Shown here piece after piece: positions 50,503-61,279 of a DNA stretch of 64,000 bases (positions are counted from its first letter, which is position 1; each line of letters starts with the position of its first letter). The position numbers and the translations under genes are program-made. The DNA comes from Cryomorphaceae bacterium BACL29 MAG-121220-bin8 (GTDB lineage: Bacteria; Bacteroidota; Bacteroidia; Flavobacteriales; Flavobacteriaceae). The notes beneath the pieces are model-generated. The model had not been told where the DNA came from. It worked only from the letters and a program-made list of their open reading frames with translations, and searched no databases. Where the stretch lies: NCBI GenBank assembly GCA_905181705.1, contig CAJIYP010000003.1, forward strand, positions 620,001 to 684,000, in the 5' to 3' direction.

Positions 50503-51498
50503 TTGATTATGAAAAAGTTATATGGTGTTTTAGGCGGAGGGAGCTGGGGAACGGCTCTTGTAAAAATATTATTAGAAAAAAACGAGTCTATAAATTGGTA
50601 TGTAAGAAATGAAGAAAATCTTGATCATATTAAAAAATTTAAAAGAAACCCTAATTACTTAAGATCACTAGTTTTAGATACTGAAAAAATAAAACTTAGT
50701 GATTCCATTGAAAAAGTAGTCAAAAATTCTGATATAATAATTTTAGCTATTCCTTCCCCTTTTTTAGATTCTGAATTAAAGAAAATAAAATCTTCCCTAA
50801 GTTCAAAAACTATTTTTTCTGCTTTGAAAGGAGTTGTGCCTGAGTCACACTTAATAGTTAGTGAGCATCTAAATAAAGTTTATAATCTTCCTCTTTCTAA
50901 AATTGGAATAATTACTGGACCATGTCATGCCGAGGAAGTTGCGCTTGAAAAATTATCTTATTTAACTGTCGCTTGTAAAAATCAAGCTATTGGAGAATCA
51001 ATGAGAGAATCACTTGATACTAAATTTATAAAAGCAAAATTATCTAAAGATAGTGTTGGAGTAGAGTATGCTGCAATGCTAAAAAATGTTTATGCTTTAA
51101 TTACTGGTATTTCACATGGCTTAGGTTACGGTGATAATTTCCAAAGTGTTTTAATTAGTAATTCAGTAAGAGAAATGAAAGAGTTTATAAAAACTATCTA
51201 TAAGTTTAAAAGAGATATAAATGACACAGAATATCTTGGCGATTTACTAGTTACTTCATATTCTACTTTTAGTAGAAATAGAACTTTGGGGAACATGCTA
51301 GGGAAGGGTTATTCTTTAAAAGCTGCAATTTCAGAGATGTCTATGATTTCAGAGGGGTATTATGCGACAAAAAATGCGTATGAAATTGGTATTGAAAACA
51401 AAATAGAATTTGATATTATTAATACTGCTTATGATATTCTATATAGAAATTTAAGCCCTAAAAAATGCATGAAAATTCTTGCTGACAAATTAAATTGA
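50503..51498 (+). CDS. gpsA: NAD(P)H-dependent glycerol-3-phosphate dehydrogenase
   Basis: [38 protein letters not shown]-like, [12 protein letters not shown]. Confidence 0.94.
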   Translation: MIMKKLYGVLGGGSWGTALVKILLEKNESINWYVRNEENLDHIKKFKRNPNYLRSLVLDTEKIKLSDSIEKVVKNSDIIILAIPSPFLDSELKKIKSSLSSKTIFSALKGVVPESHLIVSEHLNKVYNLPLSKIGIITGPCHAEEVALEKLSYLTVACKNQAIGESMRESLDTKFIKAKLSKDSVGVEYAAMLKNVYALITGISHGLGYGDNFQSVLISNSVREMKEFIKTIYKFKRDINDTEYLGDLLVTSYSTFSRNRTLGNMLGKGYSLKAAISEMSMISEGYYATKNAYEIGIENKIEFDIINTAYDILYRNLSPKKCMKILADKLN

Positions 51499-52509
51499 CT
51501 TTTTAAACTGGCTCAAAAATCTTGAATCATTTTCATATAAAATTCTAATATCTTCAATCTGATACAATAACATAGTTATCCTCTCAATACCCATTCCAAA
51601 GGCAAATCCTGAAAACTCTTTTGAATCAATTTTACAATTTTCTAAAACGTTGGGATCTACCATTCCACAACCCATTATTTCTAGCCAGCCTGTTCCTTTA
51701 GTTATTCTATGGTCGGTCTCTGAGTTCAATCCCCAGTATATATCAACCTCAGCACTTGGCTCAGTGAATGGAAAATAAGAAGGCCTTAATCTTATCTTAG
51801 ATTTCCCAAAAAGTTCTTTGGTAAAATAAATTAATGTTTGCTTTAGATCAGCAAAAGAAACTTTTTTATCAATATATAACCCTTCTATTTGATGAAAAAA
51901 ACAATGAGATCTTGCAGAAATATCTTCATTTCTATAAACTCTCCCAGGTGATATAGTTCTTATCGGAGGATTGTTATTCTCCATATGTCTTATTTGAACG
52001 GATGATGTGTGGGTTCTTAATAATAAATCTGGATCTTTATTAATAAAGAAAGTATCCTGCATATCTCTTGCAGGATGATATTCAGGTAAATTTAAAGCAG
52101 TAAAATTATGCCAATCGTCTTCAATCTCTGGTCCTTCAGAAATATTGAAGCCAATCTTATAAAAAATATCAATTATTTTATCTCTAATAATTGAAATTGG
52201 ATGTCGCACTCCCAATTCCAATGCAGAAACTGGCCTTGTCAAATCCTCTGCTTTATTTTTGAGTTTATTTTCAGGATTAGTTTTAGGCTTAAATTCTTCT
52301 AATTTTTGTAATGTGATTTTTTTTAAATCATTTATTGCTTTACCATATTCCTTTTTTTCATTCTCTTTAATTTTCTTGAATTGTGAGAAAAAATAAGTAA
52401 CATGTCCCTTCTTACCTAAAAATTCAATTCTAAATTTTTCTAATTCCTTTAAATCTTTGGGTTTAAATTGAGAAGCCTCCTTTATTTTATTATCAATCTC
52501 GGATATCAT
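51490..52509 (-). CDS. pheS: Phenylalanine--tRNA ligase alpha subunit
   Basis: [36 protein letters not shown]. Confidence 0.96.
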   Translation of the reverse strand: MISEIDNKIKEASQFKPKDLKELEKFRIEFLGKKGHVTYFFSQFKKIKENEKKEYGKAINDLKKITLQKLEEFKPKTNPENKLKNKAEDLTRPVSALELGVRHPISIIRDKIIDIFYKIGFNISEGPEIEDDWHNFTALNLPEYHPARDMQDTFFINKDPDLLLRTHTSSVQIRHMENNNPPIRTISPGRVYRNEDISARSHCFFHQIEGLYIDKKVSFADLKQTLIYFTKELFGKSKIRLRPSYFPFTEPSAEVDIYWGLNSETDHRITKGTGWLEIMGCGMVDPNVLENCKIDSKEFSGFAFGMGIERITMLLYQIEDIRILYENDSRFLSQFKKSI

Positions 52510-52542
52510 TTTTAAAAATATTAATCAAAAATAAGGTTTTAA

Positions 52543-52899
52543 CTATTGTATTAATTGTTTTTCTATAAAATAATTTATTATGGCTTCTTTCATTAAAAGA
52601 GTTTGTTCGCCAGATTTTAAATTGGGGAGCTTTGTTAAAGTTTTGTAGTGTGGCCAACCTTCTTGGTCCGTGTAATTAAATTGATAATATCCCAAGGGCT
52701 CTAACAATTTACAAATAGCGATATGCATTAAATCTATTTTTTGATCTTTCTTAAATTTAGATTGTATTTGTCCCAATTCTTGTAAGCCTATTAAATAAAT
52801 TACTCCTTCCAAATCTAAGTCTTGACCATCATTAAATTTATTGCTCAAAAGCATTAATATTTCATTCCACTTATTTTTTAATTGTTTTTGATTCTCCAT
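52543..52899 (-). CDS. Conserved hypothetical protein (118 aa)
   Basis: ORF track; coherent soluble protein between pheS and the cvpA promoter. Confidence 0.7.
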   Translation of the reverse strand: MENQKQLKNKWNEILMLLSNKFNDGQDLDLEGVIYLIGLQELGQIQSKFKKDQKIDLMHIAICKLLEPLGYYQFNYTDQEGWPHYKTLTKLPNLKSGEQTLLMKEAIINYFIEKQLIQ

Positions 52900-52931
52900 T
52901 GTTCTATTAACTTACCAAAAAACAATATACT

Positions 52932-52939
52932 TATATTTG
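52932..52939 (+). promoter_or_regulatory. -7 promoter box of the cvpA-like gene
   Basis: TATATTTG, ends 10 bp before the TTG start. Confidence 0.5.
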
Positions 52940-52949
52940 TAAAAAAAAA

Positions 52950-53471
52950 TTGAATTACTTAGATGTTTTTATTGCCTGTTTAATGGTGTTTGGTTTTGTA
53001 AGAGGCTACGCAAAGGGGTTGGTGTTGGAACTGTCTTCTATTATTGCATTAGTTTTCGGAGTATATGGGTCTCTAATGTTTTCTGATTTAACTTTTGTGT
53101 TTTTTTCTAATAACTTCCCTGAATTAATTGAAAATATTGATGAAAATTATTTAAAAATAGGTTCTTTTGCTTTTACATTTTTATTAATAATTATATTTAT
53201 TTCTATAATTGGCCGAGTACTTACCAAAGTGCTTAAAATGGTTTTTTTAGGATTTATAAACAAACTATTTGGGGGCTTTTTCGGAGTGTTTAAATTTACA
53301 TTAATCCTCTCATTGTGTATTGTATTCCTAGAGAATTTAAACTCTTCTTTATCGCTTTATGATAAGTCTTTTTCAAATTCATCTTTTTTCTATAATCCTG
53401 TAAAAGAATTAGGGTTTAAACTAGTTGAACTTTTCAATACAAATAAAAGCTCAGTCAATTTTTTTAATTGA
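52950..53471 (+). CDS. CvpA family protein (TTG start)
   Basis: YLDVFIACLMVFGFVRGYAKGLVLELSSIIALVFGVYGS. Confidence 0.85.
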   Translation: MNYLDVFIACLMVFGFVRGYAKGLVLELSSIIALVFGVYGSLMFSDLTFVFFSNNFPELIENIDENYLKIGSFAFTFLLIIIFISIIGRVLTKVLKMVFLGFINKLFGGFFGVFKFTLILSLCIVFLENLNSSLSLYDKSFSNSSFFYNPVKELGFKLVELFNTNKSSVNFFN

Positions 53472-53476
53472 TTGAG
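53450..53476. terminator. Symmetric hairpin spanning two convergent stop codons
   Basis: CTCAGTCAATT-TTTTT-AATTGATTGAG; 11-bp stem with one G-U/G-T wobble. Confidence 0.6.
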
Positions 53477-54209
53477 ATTCAATCCACCCTGAATTTCCAT
53501 TTGAAATTTGAACTAAACTCCATTCGTTTAATTCTTCTTTTACTATAACTTTTGTTCCCTCATGTAAATTGAAAAGGACTTCGCTTCTAAAGTTAGGCTC
53601 TGTTCTAAAGTCAATTTTATTTTCAAAAATTATGGCATTCACAATATTTTTTTCGATTTCAAATCGATTTATACCATTAAAAATAAAAACCATTGATAAA
53701 ATAAAAAATACTGATGATAAAGAAAAATAATTTTTCTTTATCATAGTATTATTATTGAAATAATAGAAAAGAAAAGCTCCTAAAAAAAGATATAATAAAG
53801 CAATGCCAATAAACAACCAGTGATTGATGGTTAAAGCATTAGAAATTAAATTTAAAAACTCAGATACTTGATTTTTGGGTAGTATTTCAACCTTATCAAT
53901 TAACATGTTTTGGGAATAGGACAAGTTATTTAAAACGTCCTTATCATTTGGATTTAATCTTAAAGCTTTCTCGTAATAATATATACTGTTTGCAATGTCA
54001 TTAACTTTATAATAAGAATTCCCTAAATTAAAATAAAGAGCCGCTGAGTGTTCTCCCTCTTGAATTATTAATTTAAATTGATTTATCGCTTCTAAATATT
54101 TACCCTCATTGTAAAGCTCTAGCCCATTAGAAAAATATTCTTCATTACTGAATTGAGTAAATCCAACACTTGAGATTACCAAATAAAATAAAATAATTAT
54201 GTTTTTCAT
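53451..54209 (-). CDS. BatE-like TPR protein with SH3-like C-terminus
   Basis: TPR GLELYNEGKYLEAINQFKLIIQEGEHSAALYFNLGNSYYKVND; C-terminal LHEGTKVIVKEELNEWSLVQISNGNSGWI. Confidence 0.88.
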   Translation of the reverse strand: MKNIIILFYLVISSVGFTQFSNEEYFSNGLELYNEGKYLEAINQFKLIIQEGEHSAALYFNLGNSYYKVNDIANSIYYYEKALRLNPNDKDVLNNLSYSQNMLIDKVEILPKNQVSEFLNLISNALTINHWLFIGIALLYLFLGAFLFYYFNNNTMIKKNYFSLSSVFFILSMVFIFNGINRFEIEKNIVNAIIFENKIDFRTEPNFRSEVLFNLHEGTKVIVKEELNEWSLVQISNGNSGWIESQSIKKID

Positions 54210-54212
54210 GTT

Positions 54213-55985
54213 TTATATTTGCTTGTCAATTTCAGAAATTACCTTCACTGCATTTTTATAATCATTATTGACAGCAACGTCAGAAGCAGGTGTAAACCTA
54301 GCAAACTCACAGTTCTCAATTAAGTTTATAAATAATTCTATTGATTCTTTTTTAATATTTTTTTCAGATAACAATCTCGTGATTTTATCTTTATTAAATT
54401 CTGAAGTTTCAATCAAAAATTTCGATTTTAAAAAATTATGTAATGCTTTTTCTAATGCTATATAAAAAACATCTTTCTTTTCTAAACTAATTTTTGATTC
54501 TAATAAATATTTTTTCGCTAAGTTGTTGGCTCTTCTCGATTTATAATCTTTTATTTCAGATAATGAATGTTTTTTAGATTTAAAAAATAGTAATACTAGA
54601 ATAATTAATGCAACAGGAAATAAAAGTAATAGATAAAAGGTCATTGAATAGATGAAATTTGATTTCTTTAACAAAGTAAGTCCTGGTTTCGTTTTTATAA
54701 ACTTAAACTCATTTTTAGAATTAGAAATTTCATTTGTAATGCTATTAGAAGATTTTAAATCTATGTTGTTTTGAGAATATGAGGAAGGTCCTTCTAAAAC
54801 ATTAATTAATATTTCTTTTGAAAAAATAGTTTCATAGGATTTTGATTTAGGGTTAAAGTACACAAATTCTACGGGAGAAATCGGATATTTACCTTTAAAC
54901 TGTGGAACTAATGTATAGGTGTTTGCAATATTACCACTCATCCCCGCAATGTTTGTTTTAACATTTTCTTTATATTCAGGATCGTATTTTTCAAGTGAAC
55001 TTGGCACCTCTAAATTAGGTAATGAAAATAATTTCAAGTTTCCTTTTCCTGTTACTTTTAACGTAGCTTGTAGAGATTCGGAAGCGTTTAGTTCCGTTTT
55101 AGTACTGGTTAATTCTACTTCGAATTCACCTACAGCTCCACTAAAATTCTCAGGAGCATTTTCGGGTAAATCAGAAACATTAATTTCTCTTTTTCCTGCA
55201 GTTACAGTTTTTGGTAACTGAGTATAAATTCTATTCCCAAAAAAATCTCTTTTATTTGTCGGCACATCAACGGAAACGTCTAAACTTAATGGTAAAATAT
55301 TTAATTTACCTGATTTTTGAGGATATAAAACAATTTTTTTCCAAATAACATAATTATAGCTTTCACCTTTGAAACTTCCTCTTTCAATCTGAAGTCTGGG
55401 TATTTTTATATTATTAGACCAAAAATTATTAAACTCAGGACTTTCAATTTCTCCAACATTAGTTACATTTATTTGAGGACTAAAATATAATTTATAAACA
55501 ACGGAAAATCCTTGATTTAAGTAAGGCTTGATGTTCGAGATTTCTGCAACCAAATGTAGGTTTTCATTTGCCACGTAAGAGGCGTCATTTGGATCTTTAT
55601 TTATATTTACTGATTCTGAAACAGTTATTTTGACTGGTATTGTTTTATAAATTTTACTGTCAATTTCTATTTTAGCTTGCCCAATAGAATAAGATCCTTT
55701 TTTTATCGGGGTAATAAAGTAGGAGTATGTTTTAGAAAATGTTCTTTTCCCGTTAATCCACATATTACTTACCGATTGATTAGGCCCCCCAACAACTCTA
55801 AATCCATCAAAACTAGGAGCTTCAAAATTATCCCCATCTTTATTCATTTTAAAATCTACTCTTACGTTTTCATTTACTCCCAGTTTTTTTTTACTAACCT
55901 CTGTTATAAAACTAACTCCTTGATCTTGTGAATAAACACTTGAGTAATAAGTAAAAAATATCAGTAAAATAATCTTAATTTTCAT
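54213..55985 (-). CDS. BatD family protein
   Basis: Signal peptide; repeated Ig-like FRVVGGPNQSVSNMWINGKRTFSKTYSYFITPIKKGSYSIG pattern; C-terminal TM. Confidence 0.9.
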   Translation of the reverse strand: MKIKIILLIFFTYYSSVYSQDQGVSFITEVSKKKLGVNENVRVDFKMNKDGDNFEAPSFDGFRVVGGPNQSVSNMWINGKRTFSKTYSYFITPIKKGSYSIGQAKIEIDSKIYKTIPVKITVSESVNINKDPNDASYVANENLHLVAEISNIKPYLNQGFSVVYKLYFSPQINVTNVGEIESPEFNNFWSNNIKIPRLQIERGSFKGESYNYVIWKKIVLYPQKSGKLNILPLSLDVSVDVPTNKRDFFGNRIYTQLPKTVTAGKREINVSDLPENAPENFSGAVGEFEVELTSTKTELNASESLQATLKVTGKGNLKLFSLPNLEVPSSLEKYDPEYKENVKTNIAGMSGNIANTYTLVPQFKGKYPISPVEFVYFNPKSKSYETIFSKEILINVLEGPSSYSQNNIDLKSSNSITNEISNSKNEFKFIKTKPGLTLLKKSNFIYSMTFYLLLLFPVALIILVLLFFKSKKHSLSEIKDYKSRRANNLAKKYLLESKISLEKKDVFYIALEKALHNFLKSKFLIETSEFNKDKITRLLSEKNIKKESIELFINLIENCEFARFTPASDVAVNNDYKNAVKVISEIDKQI

Positions 55986-55994
55986 TGCGTAAGT

Positions 55995-56759
55995 TTACCA
56001 ATCCTTTTTGTTTTTTACAGGCTTGCCTTTAATTTTATTTTTATTAACCTTTTCTTGAACCTTTTTTTCTTCATTATTCATTGCTTTTAAAAGGTTTTTT
56101 AATTGTTCAGGTGAAATTTGATTTGGCTTTGGTTTATTTTCTTTCGTTTCATCATTCTTTTCCTCTTTCTTCTTGTCACCATTCTTATCTTCCTTTTTTT
56201 CATCTTTCTTCTTGTCATCCTTATTCTTATCCTTGTTCTTATCGTCTTTCTTCTTGTCATCCTTATTGTCATTCTTATCCTTGTTCTTATCGTCTTTCTT
56301 CTTGTTTTTTTGTTCATTTTTTAATAACTCCTTTGCTAATGCATAATTATACCTTGTCTCATCATCGGAAGGTTTATTAAGTAACGCTTTTTTAAAAGCA
56401 TTTACAGCATTTTGATAATCTTTATTTTTCATAAAAGCATCTCCTAGATTATGAAATGACTTATGTAAATCTTCTTTGCTTTTGGCTTTGACAATTGAGG
56501 ATTTATATTCATTAATTGCCTCCTTATTAAATCCGCTTTTATAAAATGAATTAGCCATGTTATAAGAGGCTATATTATTTAAAGAATCTTTAGAAATAGC
56601 TTTTCTATAAAAAGATTCTGCTTGAACAAGGTTTTTATCAATAAACTCTACATTCCCATCTAGAGTTAAGTTATTAGATGTTTTATCTATAACATTATTT
56701 TGGGCAAATACATTTATTGCCGAAAACAAAATAATAAGAGTTTTATAATTCTTTTTCAT
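55995..56759 (-). CDS. BatC-like TPR protein with Lys/Asp/Asn low-complexity region
   Basis: TPR motifs then KNKKKDDKNKDKNDNKDDKKKDDKNKDKNKDDKKKDEKKEDKN. Confidence 0.88.
   Translation of the reverse strand: MKKNYKTLIILFSAINVFAQNNVIDKTSNNLTLDGNVEFIDKNLVQAESFYRKAISKDSLNNIASYNMANSFYKSGFNKEAINEYKSSIVKAKSKEDLHKSFHNLGDAFMKNKDYQNAVNAFKKALLNKPSDDETRYNYALAKELLKNEQKNKKKDDKNKDKNDNKDDKKKDDKNKDKNKDDKKKDEKKEDKNGDKKKEEKNDETKENKPKPNQISPEQLKNLLKAMNNEEKKVQEKVNKNKIKGKPVKNKKDW
56223..56304. repeat. Coding direct repeat inside the BatC-like gene
   Basis: attcttatccttgttcttatcgtctttcttcttg is identical at 56223-56256 and 56271-56304, a 48-bp (16-codon) period. Confidence 0.9.
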
Positions 56760-57783
56760 TAAATAAATTTAATTTTTCTATCCAATATGTTTTCTTCTCG
56801 AACACAAATAATTCTAAACATAAAAAAAATAATCCTAAACCTAAAAACCATTGAAACTGGTCTTTATATGCAACAAATTCTTTTGATTCGAATTCTTGTT
56901 TGTCCATTTCTTTTAGTTTTTCGATTATTTCATCAACTACTTCTTGTGTTTTTTCACCTCTTATATAGATTCCATTACTTGAGCTTGCTATTTCTTGTAG
57001 CAATCCAGGAACAAGTTTCGTTATTACCACATCTCCTTCTAAATTTTTTTTATATGATTCAATAACTTCATTTGATTTTATTGGTATAGGAGCGCCTTTA
57101 ATTGACCCTAAGCCTACAGTAAAAATACTTATTCCCATTTCTTGAACCAAACTAGGGATGTCTTGATTGACAAACTCATGATCCTCTCCGTCAGAAAGAA
57201 TACATAAAACACGATTTGTTTGATTCTCATCATCATAATAATCTTTGGCTAAATTTATAGCTTCTATAACTGCCGTTCCTTGAGATGAAAGCATGTCTGT
57301 AGTTAAACCTTGTAAAAACATTCTAGCTGTTGAGTAATCAGTAGTTATTGGTAAAATAGGTAAAGCAGAAGCCGCATAAGCTATTATGCCGACTCTATCA
57401 GAATTCAATTCATTAATCGTTTGAGAAACTATTCTTTTTGCTTTTTCAAGTCGATTAGGTGCTATATCTTCTGCTAGCATACTTTTAGAAACATCAATAG
57501 CAAATACTATATCTACTCCCTCTCTTTTAACTGTTTTTAACTGAGTTCCTATTTTAGGGTTAACCAATCCTATTGAGAGAAAAACAAATACAAAGGACAG
57601 TAACAGAATTTTTATTTTTGGTTTAAATTGAGAATTTTCTGGACTTAATTCTTTAAATAAATGAGATGAAATATATTTTTTTTGTATTTTTTTTTTCCAA
57701 GATTTAAGAGCAACAAATCCAATTATTAATATTGGTACTACTAATAATAAATAAAAATATATGGATTCTTCTAATTGATACAT
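56743..57783 (-). CDS. BatB-like VWA-domain protein
   Basis: DIVFAIDVSKSMLAEDIAPNRLEKAK MIDAS motif. Confidence 0.92.
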   Translation of the reverse strand: MYQLEESIYFYLLLVVPILIIGFVALKSWKKKIQKKYISSHLFKELSPENSQFKPKIKILLLSFVFVFLSIGLVNPKIGTQLKTVKREGVDIVFAIDVSKSMLAEDIAPNRLEKAKRIVSQTINELNSDRVGIIAYAASALPILPITTDYSTARMFLQGLTTDMLSSQGTAVIEAINLAKDYYDDENQTNRVLCILSDGEDHEFVNQDIPSLVQEMGISIFTVGLGSIKGAPIPIKSNEVIESYKKNLEGDVVITKLVPGLLQEIASSSNGIYIRGEKTQEVVDEIIEKLKEMDKQEFESKEFVAYKDQFQWFLGLGLFFLCLELFVFEKKTYWIEKLNLFNEKEL

Positions 57784-58785
57784 TTATAAAAGGCTTTTAA
57801 AAATAGTTGATCTCAATAACCACTCCAAAAAAATAAGAAAACAAGAAATTAAAACAAAACCTCTGAACATTTCTTGAGCATTTGAATACTTAAATTCCTC
57901 CACTTCTGTTTTTTCAAGCTTATTAATCTCTTCATAAATGTCTTTTAATCTTTCATTATCTGTAGCTCTAAAGTAAATACCTCCTGTTAGTTTTGCTATG
58001 GATTCTAATAACTTTTCATCGATTTCAACTTTAGTTAATCCATACCTAAAAGTCCCATTTGGATTAATAGCAATAGGGGCCAAAGCATTTCCATTACTGC
58101 CAAGTCCAATAGTATAAGTTTTTATTCCAAAAGATTGTGCTAAATCGGCAGCAGTATTTGGATCAATAAATCCAGAGTTATTGACTCCATCGGTTAAAAG
58201 AATAATAACCTTACTTTTTGCTTTGCTATCTTTCAATCTATTTACGGCAGTAGCTAACCCCATTCCAATAGCTGTGCCATCTTCAATGACTCCATCAAAG
58301 TTTATTTCATTTAATGATTTTATTACAACTGCCTTGTCGGATGTAACTGGTGTTTTTGTATAACTTTCTCCTGCGTAAACTACTAATCCAATTCTATCGC
58401 TTACTCTATCATTTATAAATTCCTTAGCTACAGACTTAAGAGCATCTAGCCTATTTGGTTTTAAATCTTGAGCCAACATGCTTGAAGAAACGTCTACTGC
58501 AATAACAATATCAATTCCTTTACTAGTTTTAGTTTGAGTTGAAACATCCACAACTTGAGGCCTCGCTATTGCTATAATTAAAGTAACAATAGCTATATAT
58601 CTCAAAAAATCTAAAACTGGTAAAATTTTAATCTTAAAGGATTTATGAGTAAATCCCTGGATAGAAGACATTTTTAAAGAGGGACTTTTTTTCTTGCTAT
58701 AGTGATAATTCCAAAATAAAAAACATGGCAATAAAATCAATAGCCATAAGAATTCAGGACTGTAAAATGTTAAGTTAGTGAACAT
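57784..58785 (-). CDS. BatA-like VWA-domain protein
   Basis: DIVIAVDVSSSMLAQDLKPNRLDALK MIDAS motif; VIILLTDGVNNSG. Confidence 0.92.
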   Translation of the reverse strand: MFTNLTFYSPEFLWLLILLPCFLFWNYHYSKKKSPSLKMSSIQGFTHKSFKIKILPVLDFLRYIAIVTLIIAIARPQVVDVSTQTKTSKGIDIVIAVDVSSSMLAQDLKPNRLDALKSVAKEFINDRVSDRIGLVVYAGESYTKTPVTSDKAVVIKSLNEINFDGVIEDGTAIGMGLATAVNRLKDSKAKSKVIILLTDGVNNSGFIDPNTAADLAQSFGIKTYTIGLGSNGNALAPIAINPNGTFRYGLTKVEIDEKLLESIAKLTGGIYFRATDNERLKDIYEEINKLEKTEVEEFKYSNAQEMFRGFVLISCFLIFLEWLLRSTIFKSLL

Positions 58786-58786
58786 A

Positions 58787-60370
58787 CTATTCTTTCTTAA
58801 ATATTATTGATTTTTCAATATTATCCGCCATTTGCTTTGCGTATTCATTATCTCTTTCAAAAACCACAAGTACTAATTGTTTCCCGTTATTTTCTTGAAA
58901 TTTAAGACTTACATATTCTCTTCTGTTTTCTTTACCATCTAATTCTAAATAATCAAATGAACCAAAAATTTTAAATGCAGGAGACCCCTTTTCAATAAAT
59001 ATTTCCTGCTGCTTAGTTAATATATTTCTTGCTCCAAGATTTTTTAATTCAACTATTAATTCATCAATAACTAATTGAATATCTTGTTGCTCAGTTTTAT
59101 CCTCACCCGGCTTAATTTCAAGAGAGATGTAGATTGGGTTTGTTATAGATCCCGATTCAAATCGCTGATTAGAGTTTTCTGATTTAAGTCTATTTAAAAC
59201 TTCTGGGGTTGATAAAGTAATTGGATATGCCCCATAACTGCTCTCTATCCAAGTTTTATTTAAAAGTGTTTTTGAGGGATTGCCAAATACCGTGTCGGAA
59301 ACATTTTTCCACCCATAAACCGAAACAGAAGATATAAAAGCTAATAACATAAAGGAAAAAACAATTATAGAAATTTTCTTTATTAATTTTTTTCTTTTAA
59401 CTTTTTTTAACTTTTCTAAATATTCTTTGTTTTTTAACAATTCTTCTTCAGTTGGCTTAGGTATAGCTTCCTTAGTTTCTAAAAGAACTGTTTCTAGTAA
59501 TTTTTTATCCGTGTAAGCTACTTCATTTCCAGGACTAGATTTGGCAAACTTGACTAAATCTGCTGTCTTTAAAACAGTCTTAAAATTTTTGATGGTTTCT
59601 TTGTTTAATGAAAGTTTGCCTGCATCTTTTAGTAATACTAACTTGCTGATTAACTCGTCTGTAGTGCTTTCTAAAGCATCTAAGCTGATGTCTTCTTCCA
59701 AATAATTTTTAACTATTTCAGTAAGTTTTGAATAATAATCTTTATAATCTTTTTGTTGTTTAAGTTCTTTTGATTCTAAAAGCTTTAATGCTTTGATGGC
59801 TTTTTCTATTGCTAGTGGAACTCTTTCTTTTTTCAATTTAGCTGTAAGTACTCTCTGGTAAATTTTATAGCCAAGAAATATTAAAGAAAAAAGAAAAAGT
59901 CCAAATAAATATTTTTTCCACCAACCCTCATTGTTCTTTTCTAATTCAGTAATATTTTTAATATCAAAGAAATTTTTGCTGACTGTATCAACTTTTACAT
60001 TTAATACATCAATTAAAATTGAATCAGAATAATATAAAACGTCGTTAATTATAATTTTTGGAGATCTAATGGGAAAGGAGCCTGGCTCAAAACTAGTTAT
60101 TAAAAATTTCTTAATGAAATTAATTTCTCCTGTTTTTTTTAAAGTATCTACTTCAAATTCCTCAATTATTTCAAAAGGTTTAAAAGACTGATTATATTCA
60201 AATTCAATACTGGAAATTGTATCTGATATGATTTTTATTTCATAATTAATTTGTTCTCCTATTTTAATCGAAGTGGTATCAACTGAAGAATTTAAAACAG
60301 GTTTTTGCTGTGAAAATATTACACCACTTACACAAATAAAAAAAACAATAAAAAATTTTAATCTATCCAC
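58787..60370 (-). CDS. Membrane protein of the Bat operon (BatD-like N-terminus)
   Basis: Signal peptide, TM segments, position between DUF58 and BatA. Confidence 0.75.
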   Translation of the reverse strand: MDRLKFFIVFFICVSGVIFSQQKPVLNSSVDTTSIKIGEQINYEIKIISDTISSIEFEYNQSFKPFEIIEEFEVDTLKKTGEINFIKKFLITSFEPGSFPIRSPKIIINDVLYYSDSILIDVLNVKVDTVSKNFFDIKNITELEKNNEGWWKKYLFGLFLFSLIFLGYKIYQRVLTAKLKKERVPLAIEKAIKALKLLESKELKQQKDYKDYYSKLTEIVKNYLEEDISLDALESTTDELISKLVLLKDAGKLSLNKETIKNFKTVLKTADLVKFAKSSPGNEVAYTDKKLLETVLLETKEAIPKPTEEELLKNKEYLEKLKKVKRKKLIKKISIIVFSFMLLAFISSVSVYGWKNVSDTVFGNPSKTLLNKTWIESSYGAYPITLSTPEVLNRLKSENSNQRFESGSITNPIYISLEIKPGEDKTEQQDIQLVIDELIVELKNLGARNILTKQQEIFIEKGSPAFKIFGSFDYLELDGKENRREYVSLKFQENNGKQLVLVVFERDNEYAKQMADNIEKSIIFKKE

Positions 60371-61229
60371 GTTTTTTAAAGTAACTAAGTAATTTTTTTA
60401 CATAACTTTCGTCTGTTCTACAATTTAATGTACCTGCTCCATTTTTAGAAAATAATTGATTAAATCTTTTAGAATTAGCTATATTATAAGATTCATATTT
60501 TTTTCTTAATAAAGAGGAGGAGGTGTCTATAAGTTTGGTCTCTTCCGTTTCTTGATCAAACATTGTTACAATACCCATGTTTGGTATTTTTTCTTCAAGC
60601 TTATCAAAAATTCTAATTCCAGTAACATCATGTTTATTAGCACAGATTTTTAATGTTTTTTCATAATCAATAGATATAAAATCTGATAAAATAAAGGCAA
60701 TTGATTTCTTTTTAATTACACCTATTAAAAATCGAAGCGCTTCTGAAATATCAGTTTTTTTACTCAAAGGTTTAAATTCAATTAACTCTCTTATGATTCT
60801 TAAAACATGTGTTTTTCCCTTACTGGGTGGAATAAATAACTCTACATCATCCGAAAAAAGAATAAGACCTACTTTATCATTATTTTGTAATGCTGAAAAA
60901 GCTAGTGTTGCGGATATCTCGGTAATAATATTTTTCTTTAATGCGTTCTCTGTTCCAAATAATTCCGACCCACTTACATCAACCAATAACATCAGGGTCA
61001 ACTCTCTTTCTTCTTCAAAAACTTTTACAAATGGCTCATTGTATCTGGCTGTTACATTCCAATCGATCGTTCTTACGTCATCTCCAAATTGATAATTTCT
61101 AACCTCGCTGAATGTCATTCCTCTCCCCTTAAAAACACTATGGTATTCTCCTCCAAAGATATTATTACTTAACCTTCTAGTTTTAATTTCAATTTTCCTT
61201 ACTTTTTTTAAGAGATCTTTTGTTTCCAC
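60363..61229 (-). CDS. DUF58 domain-containing protein
   Basis: GRGMTFSEVRNYQFGDDVRTIDWNVTARYNEPFVKVFEEERELT. Confidence 0.93.
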   Translation of the reverse strand: METKDLLKKVRKIEIKTRRLSNNIFGGEYHSVFKGRGMTFSEVRNYQFGDDVRTIDWNVTARYNEPFVKVFEEERELTLMLLVDVSGSELFGTENALKKNIITEISATLAFSALQNNDKVGLILFSDDVELFIPPSKGKTHVLRIIRELIEFKPLSKKTDISEALRFLIGVIKKKSIAFILSDFISIDYEKTLKICANKHDVTGIRIFDKLEEKIPNMGIVTMFDQETEETKLIDTSSSLLRKKYESYNIANSKRFNQLFSKNGAGTLNCRTDESYVKKLLSYFKKRG

Positions 61230-61279
61230 TTGTAAAAATTAAATTTTAATTTTCGAGAAATAATAATTTTAATAAATCA

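Noticed and set aside
56223-56304. Possible CRISPR-like repeat
   Set aside because: Only two copies, lies inside a coding frame, no spacers or cas genes.
56081-56380. Three overlapping ORFs (56081+, 56099-, 56118+) in the BatC repeat region
   Set aside because: Artifacts of the 48-bp low-complexity repeat; the BatC frame with its TPR domain is the coherent one.
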